Shown here in pieces: positions 29,046 to 36,667 of a stretch of DNA of 39,811 nt (position 1 is the first letter of the stretch; each line of letters starts with the position of its first letter). Position numbers and translations under genes: made by a program. This DNA is from JACKLD01 sp049297695 (GTDB taxonomy: Bacteria; Pseudomonadota; Alphaproteobacteria; UBA2136; UBA6156). The stretch lies in assembly GCA_049297695.1 (NCBI GenBank), contig JBAQUT010000057.1, forward strand, positions 1-39,811, given 5' to 3'. Under the pieces are notes generated by a model. That model had not been told where the DNA came from, did no database searches, and was given only the letters and a program-made list of their open reading frames with translations.

Positions 29046-29467
29046 AATGCCTCCTAAAATGTAAGTTTCTTTTCCAGTTGATAAAGCATTTTAGAAATAA
29101 TGTTATAGTCATTTCTAAGTGATTCACCAATATCGGGTTTTATATACTTGAAGTTTACACAAAATGATAACCAAACTCTTGTTTCTTCACAACTACCAAG
29201 GGCAATATGAAGAAATCGTTTCTTTTCCGTAAGCGTCGTTTGTTTGGAGAGTCCTTCTGCGACATTGGCACAAATACTCTGACTGCTTCGCCGCATTTGA
29301 CCGACAACTCCACCATACAATTCATGTTTGGGCGCATGTTCAGTTAATTGATAAATATAGCACGCTTTCTCAAAAGCCAATTGATAGACATCCAGCTTTT
29401 CGTAAGTCATTACCATTGAATCATCATCTTTCTAACACTCTATCACTCTCACACTCCAACACTCATT
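29007..29467. mobile_element. Insertion unit: four-helix-bundle gene between inverted repeats
   Basis: The segment TTGGAGTGTTCGAGTG and on to GTTAGA (29011-29039) is repeated in inverse orientation at 29431-29467 (TCTAACACTCTATCACTC and on to CACTCCAACACTCATT), with several mismatches. Both are built from 8-9 nt units like AACACTCC. The gene 29054-29416 lies between them. The whole about 460-nt unit sits 6 nt after the sucB stop and runs into the lpdA start. No transposase is present, so mobility would have to be in trans. Confidence 0.6.
29054..29416 (-). CDS. Four-helix bundle protein (23S rRNA intervening-sequence / avd-like family)
   Basis: The 120-residue protein has the family pattern: TYEKLDVYQLAFEKACYIY, HELYGGVVGQMRRSSQSICA, NVAEGLSKQTTLTEKKRFLH and ALGSCEETRVWLSF. 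These proteins form pentameric four-helix bundles. They occur inside split 23S rRNA genes, with diversity-generating retroelements, and very often as stand-alone inserts between genes. Their role is unknown. Starts ATG 29416 and ATG 29410 are both possible, and no Shine-Dalgarno is seen. It is AT-rich and lies between sucB and lpdA. Confidence 0.88.
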   Translation of the reverse strand: MVMTYEKLDVYQLAFEKACYIYQLTEHAPKHELYGGVVGQMRRSSQSICANVAEGLSKQTTLTEKKRFLHIALGSCEETRVWLSFCVNFKYIKPDIGESLRNDYNIISKMLYQLEKKLTF

Positions 29468-29472
29468 TACTC

Positions 29473-30648
29473 CTACACCCCCAAAAGGAACCTTGCCGGA
29501 TCCTCCAGCATGTTCTTCACGGTCACGAGGAAGCTTACCGCTTCGCGCCCATCCACAATGCGGTGGTCGTACGTCAGCGCCAGGTACATCATGGGGCGGA
29601 TAACAATCTGGCCGTCCACCACCACCGGCCGGTCTTTGATGGCATGCATCCCCAAAATACCCACCTGCGGGTAGTTCAAAATCGGCATGCTCATCAGGCT
29701 ACCAAAGGTGCCGCCGTTGGTGATGCTGAACGTGGCCCCCACCAGCTCGTCGGGCTTCAACTGGCCGGTTTTGCTGCGGGCGCCAAAGTCGCCAATATCC
29801 TTCTCAATCTGGGCCAAACTTTTGCCCGCCGCTCCGCGCACCACGGGCACCACAAGGCCTTTGGGGCTGCTCACCGCAATGCCGATATCGTGATAGTTTT
29901 TATAAACAATATCGTCACCGTCAATCTCGGCGTTCAGCGCGGGGAACTCTTCCAGCGCCGCACACACGGCTTTGGTGAAAAAGCCCATAAAACCCAGCTT
30001 CACACCGTGTTTTTTCTCAAAGGCATCCTTATAGGTTTTGCGGAGGTTGTTCACGGCCTGCAAATCCACCTCGTTGTAGGTGGTCAGCATGGCAGCGGTG
30101 TTTTGGGCTTGCTTCAGGCGGGTGGCGATGGTTTTGCGGATGCGCGTCATCGGCACGCGTTCCGTGGTGCCTGTTGTCGGTTGTTGGTTGTTGGTTGTAA
30201 CCGTTGCAACGGCAGGGGGAACCGCAACAGGCGCACCCAAATCCGCCTTGGTCACCCGCCCGTCTTTCCCACTCCCCTCACTGGGAGAAATCCCCATCTC
30301 CGCCGCTTGCTTGCGCACCGCTGGGCCAGACTTATCCAATGCACTCACCACAGCCGCGCCATGCGAACTTGAGTCTTGGCTCGCTGAAGCCTTGGCGGAA
30401 GCGGCCAAGACGACCGTCTCATCCACCTCTCCCATCACCTGCCCCACCTTCACGGTGCTGCCTTTGGCGGCGGTAATTCTCACCAGCTTGCCGGCCGCAG
30501 GCGCGGTCACTTCAAGGTTCACCTTGTCGGTTTCCAGCTCGGCCACCAGCTGGTCGGCGGCCACCATGTCGCCTTCGTTCACCAGCCATTTGGCCACGGT
30601 GGCCTCGGCAATGCTTTCGCCCATGGCGGGGGTTTTGATGCTGATCAT
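29473..30648 (-). CDS. sucB: Dihydrolipoyllysine-residue succinyltransferase (E2 of 2-oxoglutarate dehydrogenase)
   Basis: SucB carries the succinyl group to CoA in the TCA cycle. The single lipoyl domain (1-75) has ELETDKVNLEV with Lys42 as lipoyl site. The E3/E1-binding domain lies at about 107-133 (GPAVRKQAAEMGIS, DGRVTKADL). The catalytic domain ends with TYDHRIVDGREAVSFL, containing the catalytic His and Asp. Length is 391. AAGGAG lies upstream of ATG 30648. The linker after the lipoyl domain contains a palindromic repeat. It follows sucA but is separated from it by the 30676-31152 gene. Confidence 0.97.
   Translation of the reverse strand: MISIKTPAMGESIAEATVAKWLVNEGDMVAADQLVAELETDKVNLEVTAPAAGKLVRITAAKGSTVKVGQVMGEVDETVVLAASAKASASQDSSSHGAAVVSALDKSGPAVRKQAAEMGISPSEGSGKDGRVTKADLGAPVAVPPAVATVTTNNQQPTTGTTERVPMTRIRKTIATRLKQAQNTAAMLTTYNEVDLQAVNNLRKTYKDAFEKKHGVKLGFMGFFTKAVCAALEEFPALNAEIDGDDIVYKNYHDIGIAVSSPKGLVVPVVRGAAGKSLAQIEKDIGDFGARSKTGQLKPDELVGATFSITNGGTFGSLMSMPILNYPQVGILGMHAIKDRPVVVDGQIVIRPMMYLALTYDHRIVDGREAVSFLVTVKNMLEDPARFLLGV
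30374..30410. repeat. In-frame palindromic repeat in the sucB linker
   Basis: TCTTGGC-T-CGCT (30374-30385) pairs with AGCG-GCCAAGA (30400-30410), giving an 11-bp stem with one bulge. It encodes VLAASAKASASQDSS in the flexible interdomain linker. The loop contains GCTGAAGC as in the pntB hairpin. Confidence 0.55.
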
Positions 30649-30675
30649 TGTTGTTCTCCTTAAATATTTTTTAAC

Positions 30676-31152
30676 TTAACGGCTTGATACGTCTTTGTCA
30701 CGCTGGATGTAATCAACCGCCCGCATTTGTTGTTGACGTATATCAATAGGATTTACACATTTTAAGTCTTCACCACTTCTCACATATTCACCAATAACTT
30801 GGGGGTTTTTAGAAATTGTCGGGTGATAAAAAGCTGCAATAAATTGAGGTTTATTTTGCGCCGCATCATTAGGTTCGGGAAGTTCTAAATATGTCAATGA
30901 TTGCTCATCCACAACAATAGGGTTTCTTAATTCCACAAACAGAACTTGCCGCCCATCATCTTTGAATGTGACGCGTTCTGTCCCCAAATCCGAACAGAGT
31001 TCACGCAACTTAAACCACTCATCTTTTGAAATGGTTCTAAATCCAATGTGACTGATGCAAGCGTCAGAATCTACCCATCCTTTGGCATTCCGAAGAACTT
31101 CTTGAGTTCTTACAACTAGATCCGAAGATTTTAAAAAAAGCTCACGTCCCAT
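30676..31152 (-). CDS. AT-rich accessory protein between sucA and sucB, possibly VOC-like
   Basis: The 158-residue protein begins MGRELFLKSSDLVVRTQEVL. The segment CISHIGFRTISKDEWFKL, then RQVLFVELRNPI and LTYLELPEPND resembles the strand order of VOC-fold proteins such as YecM, with His at the first metal position. I am not sure. The start ATG overlaps the sucA stop (TGATG), so it is translated with sucA. It is far AT-richer than sucA and sucB. The gap to sucB is 27 nt and includes the sucB ribosome binding site. Function unknown. Its position suggests co-expression with the 2-oxoglutarate dehydrogenase complex. Confidence 0.72.
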   Translation of the reverse strand: MGRELFLKSSDLVVRTQEVLRNAKGWVDSDACISHIGFRTISKDEWFKLRELCSDLGTERVTFKDDGRQVLFVELRNPIVVDEQSLTYLELPEPNDAAQNKPQFIAAFYHPTISKNPQVIGEYVRSGEDLKCVNPIDIRQQQMRAVDYIQRDKDVSSR

Positions 31153-33878
31153 CACGCCACCTTCTTCACAGCCGCACTGGCAAACACACTCTCCACCAGC
31201 TCTTTCTGCTCGCGCACAAAGCGGCTGTTAATGCCCACCGCCGGGCTGGCCTGGTTGGGGCGGCCTTGGTAGTGCAGGTAGCCCCAGGCGGTGTTCCAGT
31301 TTTCCTGAACATACCACCAGGCACCTTGGTTGCGGGGTTCTTCTTGCACCCACCAAATGTCTTTGCATTTGTAGGCCGCAATAATTTTACCGATCTCTTC
31401 GGCGGGGAACGGGTACAGCTCTTCCACCCGCACCAAAGCCACCGAATCATCCTTCAGCTCATCCCGCTTGGCGGCAAGGTCGTAGTACACCTTCCCGCTG
31501 CACAGCACCACGCGTTTTACTTTTTTACCCGCCTTGGCATCGTCCATCACGGGGTGGAAACTGCCACCCGTCAACTCCGCCACATCGCTCACCGCCGCAG
31601 GGTTGCGCAGCAGGCTTTTGGGCGTCATCACCACCAGCGGCCGCTTCACACCCCACAGGGCTTGGCGGCGCAACAGGTGGAAGATTTGCGCCGGCGTGGT
31701 GGGGTACACTACGCGCATGTTATCTTCGGCGCACAGTTGCAGGTAGCGCTCCAAACGGGCGCTGCTGTGCTCGGGCCCCTGCCCTTCCTGCCCGTGGGGC
31801 AGCAACAGGGTCAAGCCGTTCATTTGGCCCCATTTTACTTCGGCGGCGGAAATATATTGGTCAATCATCATTTGGGCGCCGTTGGCAAAATCGCCAAACT
31901 GGGCTTCCCAAATGGTCAAAGTTTGGGGGGCCGCGTGGGCGTAGCCGTACTCAAAGCCCATCACGGCATTTTCGGAAAGGCTGGAGTTGTACAACGCACA
32001 CCGCGCACCTTTGGTGGCCATGGCCTGCATGGGGCTCCAACGGTTGTTGGTGGCGCTGCAGGTCATCACGGCGTGGCGGTGGCTAAACGTACCACGTTGC
32101 ACATCCTCGCCCGTCAACCGCACGGTAATCCCGCTGGCCAGCAAGCTGCCATAGGCCGCATTTTCACCCGCACCCCAGTTCAAGGGCTTCTCGCCCTGCC
32201 ACATAGCAATCCGTTCTTCCACCACCTTGGCCACTTTGGCGTTCAATTCCACTCCGGCAGGCAGCGTGCTCCACGCCTTCACCATAGCCGCAAGGTCGGC
32301 CTTGGAAATGGCCGTTTTGGGAACCGTTGTGTCCACCTTGGCATGCTTGCCGTGGTGGGTTACACCTTTCATACCCTCGGCATGGGCGGCATTCATGGCA
32401 TCCACCACCGTTTTCTCTTGGGCCTCCAATTCGGCGGCGGTGAAGCTCCCTTCCTCCACCAACTTCTCCTTATACACATCGCAGGGCACGGGGTGGTTCC
32501 GAATCAACCCGTACATGTGCGGCTGGGTGAACGTGGGGTCATCCCCCTCGTTGTGGCCCCAGCGGCGGTAGCCAACCACGTCCAGAACCGTATCCTTGCC
32601 AAAGGCTTGGCGGTATTCCCAACAAAAACGGGCCGCACGCCAGCAGGCTTCCACGTCGTCGGCGTTCACGTGCACAATGGGGCAGGCCAGGCTTTTGAAG
32701 ATGTCGGTGCAGTACTCGCCGCTGATGGATTCCACCGTATCCGCCGTAAAGCCAATCTGGTTGTTAATCACCACGTGCAAGGTGCCGCCCACGTTGTAGG
32801 CGTCCAGGCTCATCATGTTGTTGCATTCGGCCACCGTGCCTTGTCCGGCCACGGCGGCATCGCCGTGCATCAGCACGGGTAAAATCTTCCCAAAATCGGC
32901 TTCTTTCGCCCCTTGGCCATAGCGCACGGCCTTGGCACGGGCGGCACCCAACACCAGCGGGTTTACCACTTCCAAGTGGCTGGGGTTGTACATCAGTTCC
33001 AACTCAATCCCGTCGCCGTTCTCGGCATGGTGGTTGTACACCTTGCCCAAGTGATACTTCACATCGTTGGCGCTCGGCGCATGGTCGTCGCTGTACTTAT
33101 CGGCAAACCCCGCCACCATATCCGCCACGGGTTTGTGCATAATGTTGCACAAGGTGTTCAAACGCCCCCGGTGGGCCATGCCCATCACCACGTGCTTCAC
33201 GCCCGCGCTGGCGGCCGCTTCAATCAGGCGCTGGGTTACGGGGATCACAGCATCGTTCCCCTCCAAACTAAACCGCTTAACCCCCACAAATTTGGTGTGG
33301 AGCATTTTTTCAAAATGATTGGCTTCCAACAAACCTTGGTACAGCTTTTTCTTCATCTCTTTGGTGGGGGATGAAAAGTTGGCGGGGTTTTCCCACCACT
33401 GCCGCACCCAGGTGCGCTCGGTGTCGTTCGCCAGTTGGGCGGTTTCAATGCCTGTGGTGCCGCCGTACACGCGCTTCAGGGCTTGGTAAATACCGTTCAG
33501 CTTGCCCGTGCTCTGGCCCACCACGCCGCAGGTGGGGAACTCGTTGTTCATGTCGGCTTCGCTTAAGCCGTAATGCTCCAACGTGAGTTCCGGCGGCAAC
33601 GCAGGCGCCACCTTCAACGGGTTGGTGTTGGCCACGCGGTGCCCGCGCATGCGCCACGCCCGAATATACCGGTACACCCCCAACGCCTTGGGGTTGGCCG
33701 CGCTGGCCGCCGCCGCACTGGCATTGCCCGTGCTGGCACCTGCCACGCTGGCTTGCTCCAGCCCGATAAAATACGCCCGCCATTCCGGGCTCACGCTGGC
33801 CGGGTTGGCCTCGTACTGGGTTAAAATATCTTCCACATAGGTGGTGTCGCTGGGGCTGAAGGTGCGGGGGGTGGTCAT
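31152..33878 (-). CDS. sucA: 2-oxoglutarate dehydrogenase E1 component
   Basis: This ThDP enzyme decarboxylates 2-oxoglutarate in the TCA cycle. The N-terminal E2-binding segment is TYVEDILTQYEANPASVS. Catalytic and ThDP regions follow: GMAHRGRLNTLCNIMHKP, YHLGK, MYNPSHLEVVNPLVLGAAR, LMHGDAAVAGQGTVAECNN, VINNQIGFTAD, HVNADDVEA and the transketolase-like half with GFEYGYA and LLPHGQEGQGPEHSSARLER. The 908 residues are at the short end of normal. AAGGA lies upstream of ATG 33878. It heads the suc operon. Confidence 0.98.
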   Translation of the reverse strand: MTTPRTFSPSDTTYVEDILTQYEANPASVSPEWRAYFIGLEQASVAGASTGNASAAAASAANPKALGVYRYIRAWRMRGHRVANTNPLKVAPALPPELTLEHYGLSEADMNNEFPTCGVVGQSTGKLNGIYQALKRVYGGTTGIETAQLANDTERTWVRQWWENPANFSSPTKEMKKKLYQGLLEANHFEKMLHTKFVGVKRFSLEGNDAVIPVTQRLIEAAASAGVKHVVMGMAHRGRLNTLCNIMHKPVADMVAGFADKYSDDHAPSANDVKYHLGKVYNHHAENGDGIELELMYNPSHLEVVNPLVLGAARAKAVRYGQGAKEADFGKILPVLMHGDAAVAGQGTVAECNNMMSLDAYNVGGTLHVVINNQIGFTADTVESISGEYCTDIFKSLACPIVHVNADDVEACWRAARFCWEYRQAFGKDTVLDVVGYRRWGHNEGDDPTFTQPHMYGLIRNHPVPCDVYKEKLVEEGSFTAAELEAQEKTVVDAMNAAHAEGMKGVTHHGKHAKVDTTVPKTAISKADLAAMVKAWSTLPAGVELNAKVAKVVEERIAMWQGEKPLNWGAGENAAYGSLLASGITVRLTGEDVQRGTFSHRHAVMTCSATNNRWSPMQAMATKGARCALYNSSLSENAVMGFEYGYAHAAPQTLTIWEAQFGDFANGAQMMIDQYISAAEVKWGQMNGLTLLLPHGQEGQGPEHSSARLERYLQLCAEDNMRVVYPTTPAQIFHLLRRQALWGVKRPLVVMTPKSLLRNPAAVSDVAELTGGSFHPVMDDAKAGKKVKRVVLCSGKVYYDLAAKRDELKDDSVALVRVEELYPFPAEEIGKIIAAYKCKDIWWVQEEPRNQGAWWYVQENWNTAWGYLHYQGRPNQASPAVGINSRFVREQKELVESVFASAAVKKVA

Positions 33879-33930
33879 GGTCTGTTGTTCCTTGTTCGCG
33901 GGCGCACCTTACGCCTGCCAACACGTCCCA

Positions 33931-33964
33931 TCAAGCCCCCCGCTGCCTAATCGGTAGGCGATTT
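33931..33964. repeat. Cassette-end direct repeat (copy at 34511-34544)
   Basis: TCAAGCCCCCCGCTGCCTAA and the following TCGGTAGGCGATTT match 34511-34544 at 32 of 34 positions. Each copy covers the last codons (KSPTD, stop) and the 3' flank of an accessory gene. Confidence 0.85.
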
Positions 33965-34423
33965 CTCCTCAGCCACTTTTTCTTTAAGCTTGGCACTTAA
34001 ACTATCCTGCAAAAGGCGCATTAAGGCTATTTGCAACTTTAAGGATGGAAGCTGATTAACTTCTTTATCTATATGATTTATAATATTGTTCAACATTGTA
34101 CTTGCCTGAAGATGAGATGTTGAGACACAAGGTTCTTTATCAGTTTGAATCTCCGAGAACTCATTTAGATTTATGCCATGTCGAGCAAGAATATGAACCG
34201 CCCCTATGCGGCGACAAAATGCAACTGTATTACCTTCTCGAGCTTTTTGTGGAACATGATTAAAGCGCGCCGATTGCAGCAACGTTGATTCTTTGATCTC
34301 AAACAACTCCATGGCACGTAAAGCAAGCAATTTACGTTCGTCCAAACTCAAGCCACGGTAATGGCTCCATATCTCACGCCAAAGGGCTTTGTCACGTACG
34401 GCGTTGTCGTGAGGGCTTTTCAT
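33947..34423 (-). CDS. Accessory gene B of the miaA-sucA cassette locus
   Basis: The 158-residue protein starts MKSPHDNAVRDKALWREIW and is helical. The middle part LLQSARFNHVPQKAREGNTV followed by a basic helix may be a helix-turn-helix. It ends EEKSPTD. It lies 3 nt downstream of a remnant of the miaA 3' end (34427-34510) and 68 nt before sucA. TTGACA and a GTATAC box lie within the remnant and may be a promoter. It is AT-rich. It shares its last five residues and 3' flank with the 34527-35015 gene. The function is unknown. Confidence 0.7.
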   Translation of the reverse strand: MKSPHDNAVRDKALWREIWSHYRGLSLDERKLLALRAMELFEIKESTLLQSARFNHVPQKAREGNTVAFCRRIGAVHILARHGINLNEFSEIQTDKEPCVSTSHLQASTMLNNIINHIDKEVNQLPSLKLQIALMRLLQDSLSAKLKEKVAEEKSPTD

Positions 34424-34426
34424 TCT

Positions 34427-34510
34427 CTACCTATGTATACTTTTAACCACCTTGTCAACATCCCCTATTTCCAACCCCACCTCCGCCCCAAACTGGTTCC
34501 ACAACCACGC
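34427..34510 (-). pseudogene. Remnant of a second miaA 3' end
   Basis: On the minus strand this encodes AWLWNQFGAEVGLEIGDVDK, then VVKSIHR and a stop. It matches the C-terminus of MiaA (TWLRNQFGAEVVLEILDISK). At DNA level 34471-34509 equals 35058-35096 at 36 of 39 positions. The rest of miaA is absent here, so this is a duplicated tail, probably the original or an allelic miaA end left by a cassette insertion. Confidence 0.85.
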
Positions 34511-34526
34511 TCAAGCCTCCCGCTGC

Positions 34527-35015
34527 CTAATCAGTAGGCGATTTATCTATATTTGCAATTTCAGGTATTCGTGCAATAAGCCCACGCTCTCTCATTTCAG
34601 CCGCAACCAAAAACAAGGCCGCCTCACGCATCTTACGGTCAGGAAGAGCCTCAATCATTGCCGTCAATGTCATAGCCTGTTGAAGACACGTATGGGCAGC
34701 CTGTGAGTTAAGCACAACACGCCAAGCTTCTAACTCACGCTGAGGTAATCCTAACAAAGGTAATTCATCAACATTCACACATGTTGGAACACACTTTGGT
34801 GGAAACAGCCGTATCAGATCTAGGCGATTGCACGATACGACATGTTGGTAAAGTTGATTCCATAACCTTGTATCTTCGTGAGTAGAACGACTTTGTTCCA
34901 CATCGTGGTAATCTCTGGTTCTTACATTCACTATTTCCGCCATATCTTTAGCACTTAAGCCAAGGTAATAACGTACTTTTGAAAGACACGTGTGAGGCGC
35001 AAAGTTTAATCCCAT
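34527..35015 (-). CDS. Accessory gene A of the miaA-sucA cassette locus, HTH-like
   Basis: The 162-residue protein has an N-terminal segment YYLGLSAKDMAEIVNVRTRD and YHDVEQSRS that resembles an XRE-type helix-turn-helix. A helical C-terminal half follows (LQQAMTLTAMIEALPDRKM), ending NIDKSPTD. It begins 4 nt after the miaA stop. Its 3' end and flank repeat those of the 33947-34423 gene, and it is followed by a duplicated miaA tail. It is AT-rich. The function is unknown. A DNA-binding regulator is possible. Confidence 0.7.
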   Translation of the reverse strand: MGLNFAPHTCLSKVRYYLGLSAKDMAEIVNVRTRDYHDVEQSRSTHEDTRLWNQLYQHVVSCNRLDLIRLFPPKCVPTCVNVDELPLLGLPQRELEAWRVVLNSQAAHTCLQQAMTLTAMIEALPDRKMREAALFLVAAEMRERGLIARIPEIANIDKSPTD

Positions 35016-35019
35016 GAAA

Positions 35020-35931
35020 TCAGATATAGGGCTCTATTTTTGATATATCAAGTATCTCCAACACCACCTCCGCCCCAAACTGGTTGCGCAACCACGTCTC
35101 CTGGCGCTTGGCGTACTGGCGGTGCGCAATCAGCCCCGCCTCCAACGCCGCCTCTAAAGGCATCGTTCCTTCTATGTAAGCAAACAACTCGGGAATGCCC
35201 AAGCCTTTCATGCTCCCCAAAGCGGGGGTGTAGCCACGGTCTTTCAATCCCCGTATTTCGTCCACCACACCTGCCGCCGCCATCTGCTTCCAACGGGCGA
35301 TAATCCGCTCATGCAGCACAGGCCGCGGCGGGCAAAGCCCTATTTTGACAAAATCAAATGGCGCCCCCTGCCCCTTCACCCCTTGCCACGCGGTGAGCGT
35401 ACGGCCCGAGCCCTCCCACACGCTTAAGCCCCGCGCTATCCGCTGGGCATCCCTCGGCATAATACGGGCAGCCCAGGCCCCGTCCACCTGCTGCAAGCGG
35501 GCATAGGCCGCCGCCACATCTATGTCCACCTCGGCCTCCACCCGCGCCACCACATCGTCATCTATGGGCGGTATCGGGCTCATCCCCTCCATCAACGCCC
35601 GCAGGTACAACCCCGTGCCCCCTACCACAATCGGCGTTTTACCCTTCGCCACCACGTCGGCCAGAACCCGCGCCGCCTCCGTGGCATATTCCCCCGCCGA
35701 ATACCGCACATCCGGCGCCACAAACTCATAAAGGTGGTGCGGCACCCGCCCATACTCCTCCGCCGTCGGGCACGCTGCTATAATGGGCATATACTTGTAA
35801 ATCTGGCGGCTGTCCGCATTCACAATCTCGGCCTTGCCCGCCCCGCCCAAGCGCTCGGCCAGCGCCAACGCCAAGGCGCTTTTCCCACTGGCCGTGGGGC
35901 CAAATATCACAGGGATGCGCGGGTCCTTCAT
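35020..35931 (-). CDS. miaA: tRNA dimethylallyltransferase
   Basis: MiaA adds a dimethylallyl group to N6 of A37 in tRNAs reading U-starting codons. The P-loop is GPTASGKS (11-18), with NADSRQIYKYMPI, the Asp-bearing tRNA-binding motif, then VPHHLYEF, IVVGGTGLYLRALM, IMPRDAQRIARGL, GSMKGLGIPE and HRQYAKRQETWLRNQF. The 303 residues are normal. ATG 35931 has GGAG 7 nt upstream. The open frame to 35976 is not needed. The last residues (ILDISKIEPYI) differ from the tail remnant at 34427, so a cassette insertion may have replaced them. Confidence 0.96.
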   Translation of the reverse strand: MKDPRIPVIFGPTASGKSALALALAERLGGAGKAEIVNADSRQIYKYMPIIAACPTAEEYGRVPHHLYEFVAPDVRYSAGEYATEAARVLADVVAKGKTPIVVGGTGLYLRALMEGMSPIPPIDDDVVARVEAEVDIDVAAAYARLQQVDGAWAARIMPRDAQRIARGLSVWEGSGRTLTAWQGVKGQGAPFDFVKIGLCPPRPVLHERIIARWKQMAAAGVVDEIRGLKDRGYTPALGSMKGLGIPELFAYIEGTMPLEAALEAGLIAHRQYAKRQETWLRNQFGAEVVLEILDISKIEPYI

Positions 35932-36009
35932 TCCCCCACTCCTACCATACCCACACGTTTGCACCAACACCTCCACACTACAACTTTAGGTTGTGTTTCA
36001 AAGCGCACA

Positions 36010-36057
36010 TTGTCGTACATCAAAGTTGTTATATATAAATATGTTAGAATATATAAT
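36010..36057 (+). promoter_or_regulatory. AT-rich promoter region of the response regulator
   Basis: The stretch between miaA and the response regulator is strongly AT-rich. TTGTCG (36010-36015), 16 nt and TATATA (36032-36037) is one possible promoter. TATAAT (36052-36057) is another -10 candidate. The leader would be 70-100 nt. Confidence 0.35.
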
Positions 36058-36134
36058 CCTACAAACACCATCTCACCTAGCCTTCTGGCTTACCCCACCT
36101 TTACAACTTATGCTCTGGGGTAAGGAGATTGCCC

Positions 36135-36629
36135 ATGCTGCCATCCGCCCACGCGCACACCACGCTGCAACGCCCTACACACACCGAGCTGTTTGCCGCC
36201 TCCGCCTTCACCGAAGCCCTGGTGGAGCGCGATTACCGCCTGGGCCCCGTGGTGCTGATTGTGGAAGACGAACCCGTATGCCGCAGCCTGCTCTCCAACA
36301 TTCTTTCCGGCCACACGCAAGAACGGGCGGGGTTTGTAAACGAAGGCCTCACCCTGTACGCCCAAATGGTGCCAGATGTCGTGTTTTTGGATATCGACCT
36401 ACCCGACGGCAGCGGTCTAGACGCCCTGAAAACCATCATGGAGCACGACCAAATGAGCCACGTGATTATGATAACCGCCCGTTGCACGGAAGAAAACGTG
36501 AAGCGCGCCCTGCAACTGGGCGCCAAAGGCTTTTTGGCCAAACCCTTCACCGTGGCACGGGTGAAAGAGTGCCTCCACCGCTGGAAAGACGGCCTCATCG
36601 CCAGCCGCAAACGTAAGGTCGTGCTGTAG
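36135..36629 (+). CDS. Single-domain (CheY-like) response regulator
   Basis: The 164-residue protein has an about 37-residue N-terminal extension and then a receiver domain: VVLIVEDEPVCRSLL (acidic E44, D45), VVFLDIDLPDGSGLD (phospho-acceptor D86), VIMITAR (T114) and GFLAKPFTV (K136). There is no output domain, so it acts through a partner protein, as in phosphorelay or chemotaxis. AAGGAG lies 7 nt before ATG 36135. No histidine kinase is nearby. The neighbours (miaA and the M48-like pair) give no clear partner. Confidence 0.92.
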   Translation: MLPSAHAHTTLQRPTHTELFAASAFTEALVERDYRLGPVVLIVEDEPVCRSLLSNILSGHTQERAGFVNEGLTLYAQMVPDVVFLDIDLPDGSGLDALKTIMEHDQMSHVIMITARCTEENVKRALQLGAKGFLAKPFTVARVKECLHRWKDGLIASRKRKVVL

Positions 36630-36633
36630 GGGG

Positions 36634-36661
36634 TTGAAAATGTATTCCAATGGCCTATATT
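36634..36661 (+). promoter_or_regulatory. Promoter with -10 box six bases before ATG 36668
   Basis: TTGAAA (36634-36639), a 16-nt spacer and TATATT (36656-36661), then six bases to ATG 36668. It begins right after the response regulator stop. Confidence 0.65.
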
Positions 36662-36667
36662 GGATTC

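Noticed and set aside
31266..32882. 538-residue plus-strand open frame
   Set aside because: It is the antisense of sucA. His/Gly/Val-rich composition is typical of shadow frames opposite GC-rich genes.
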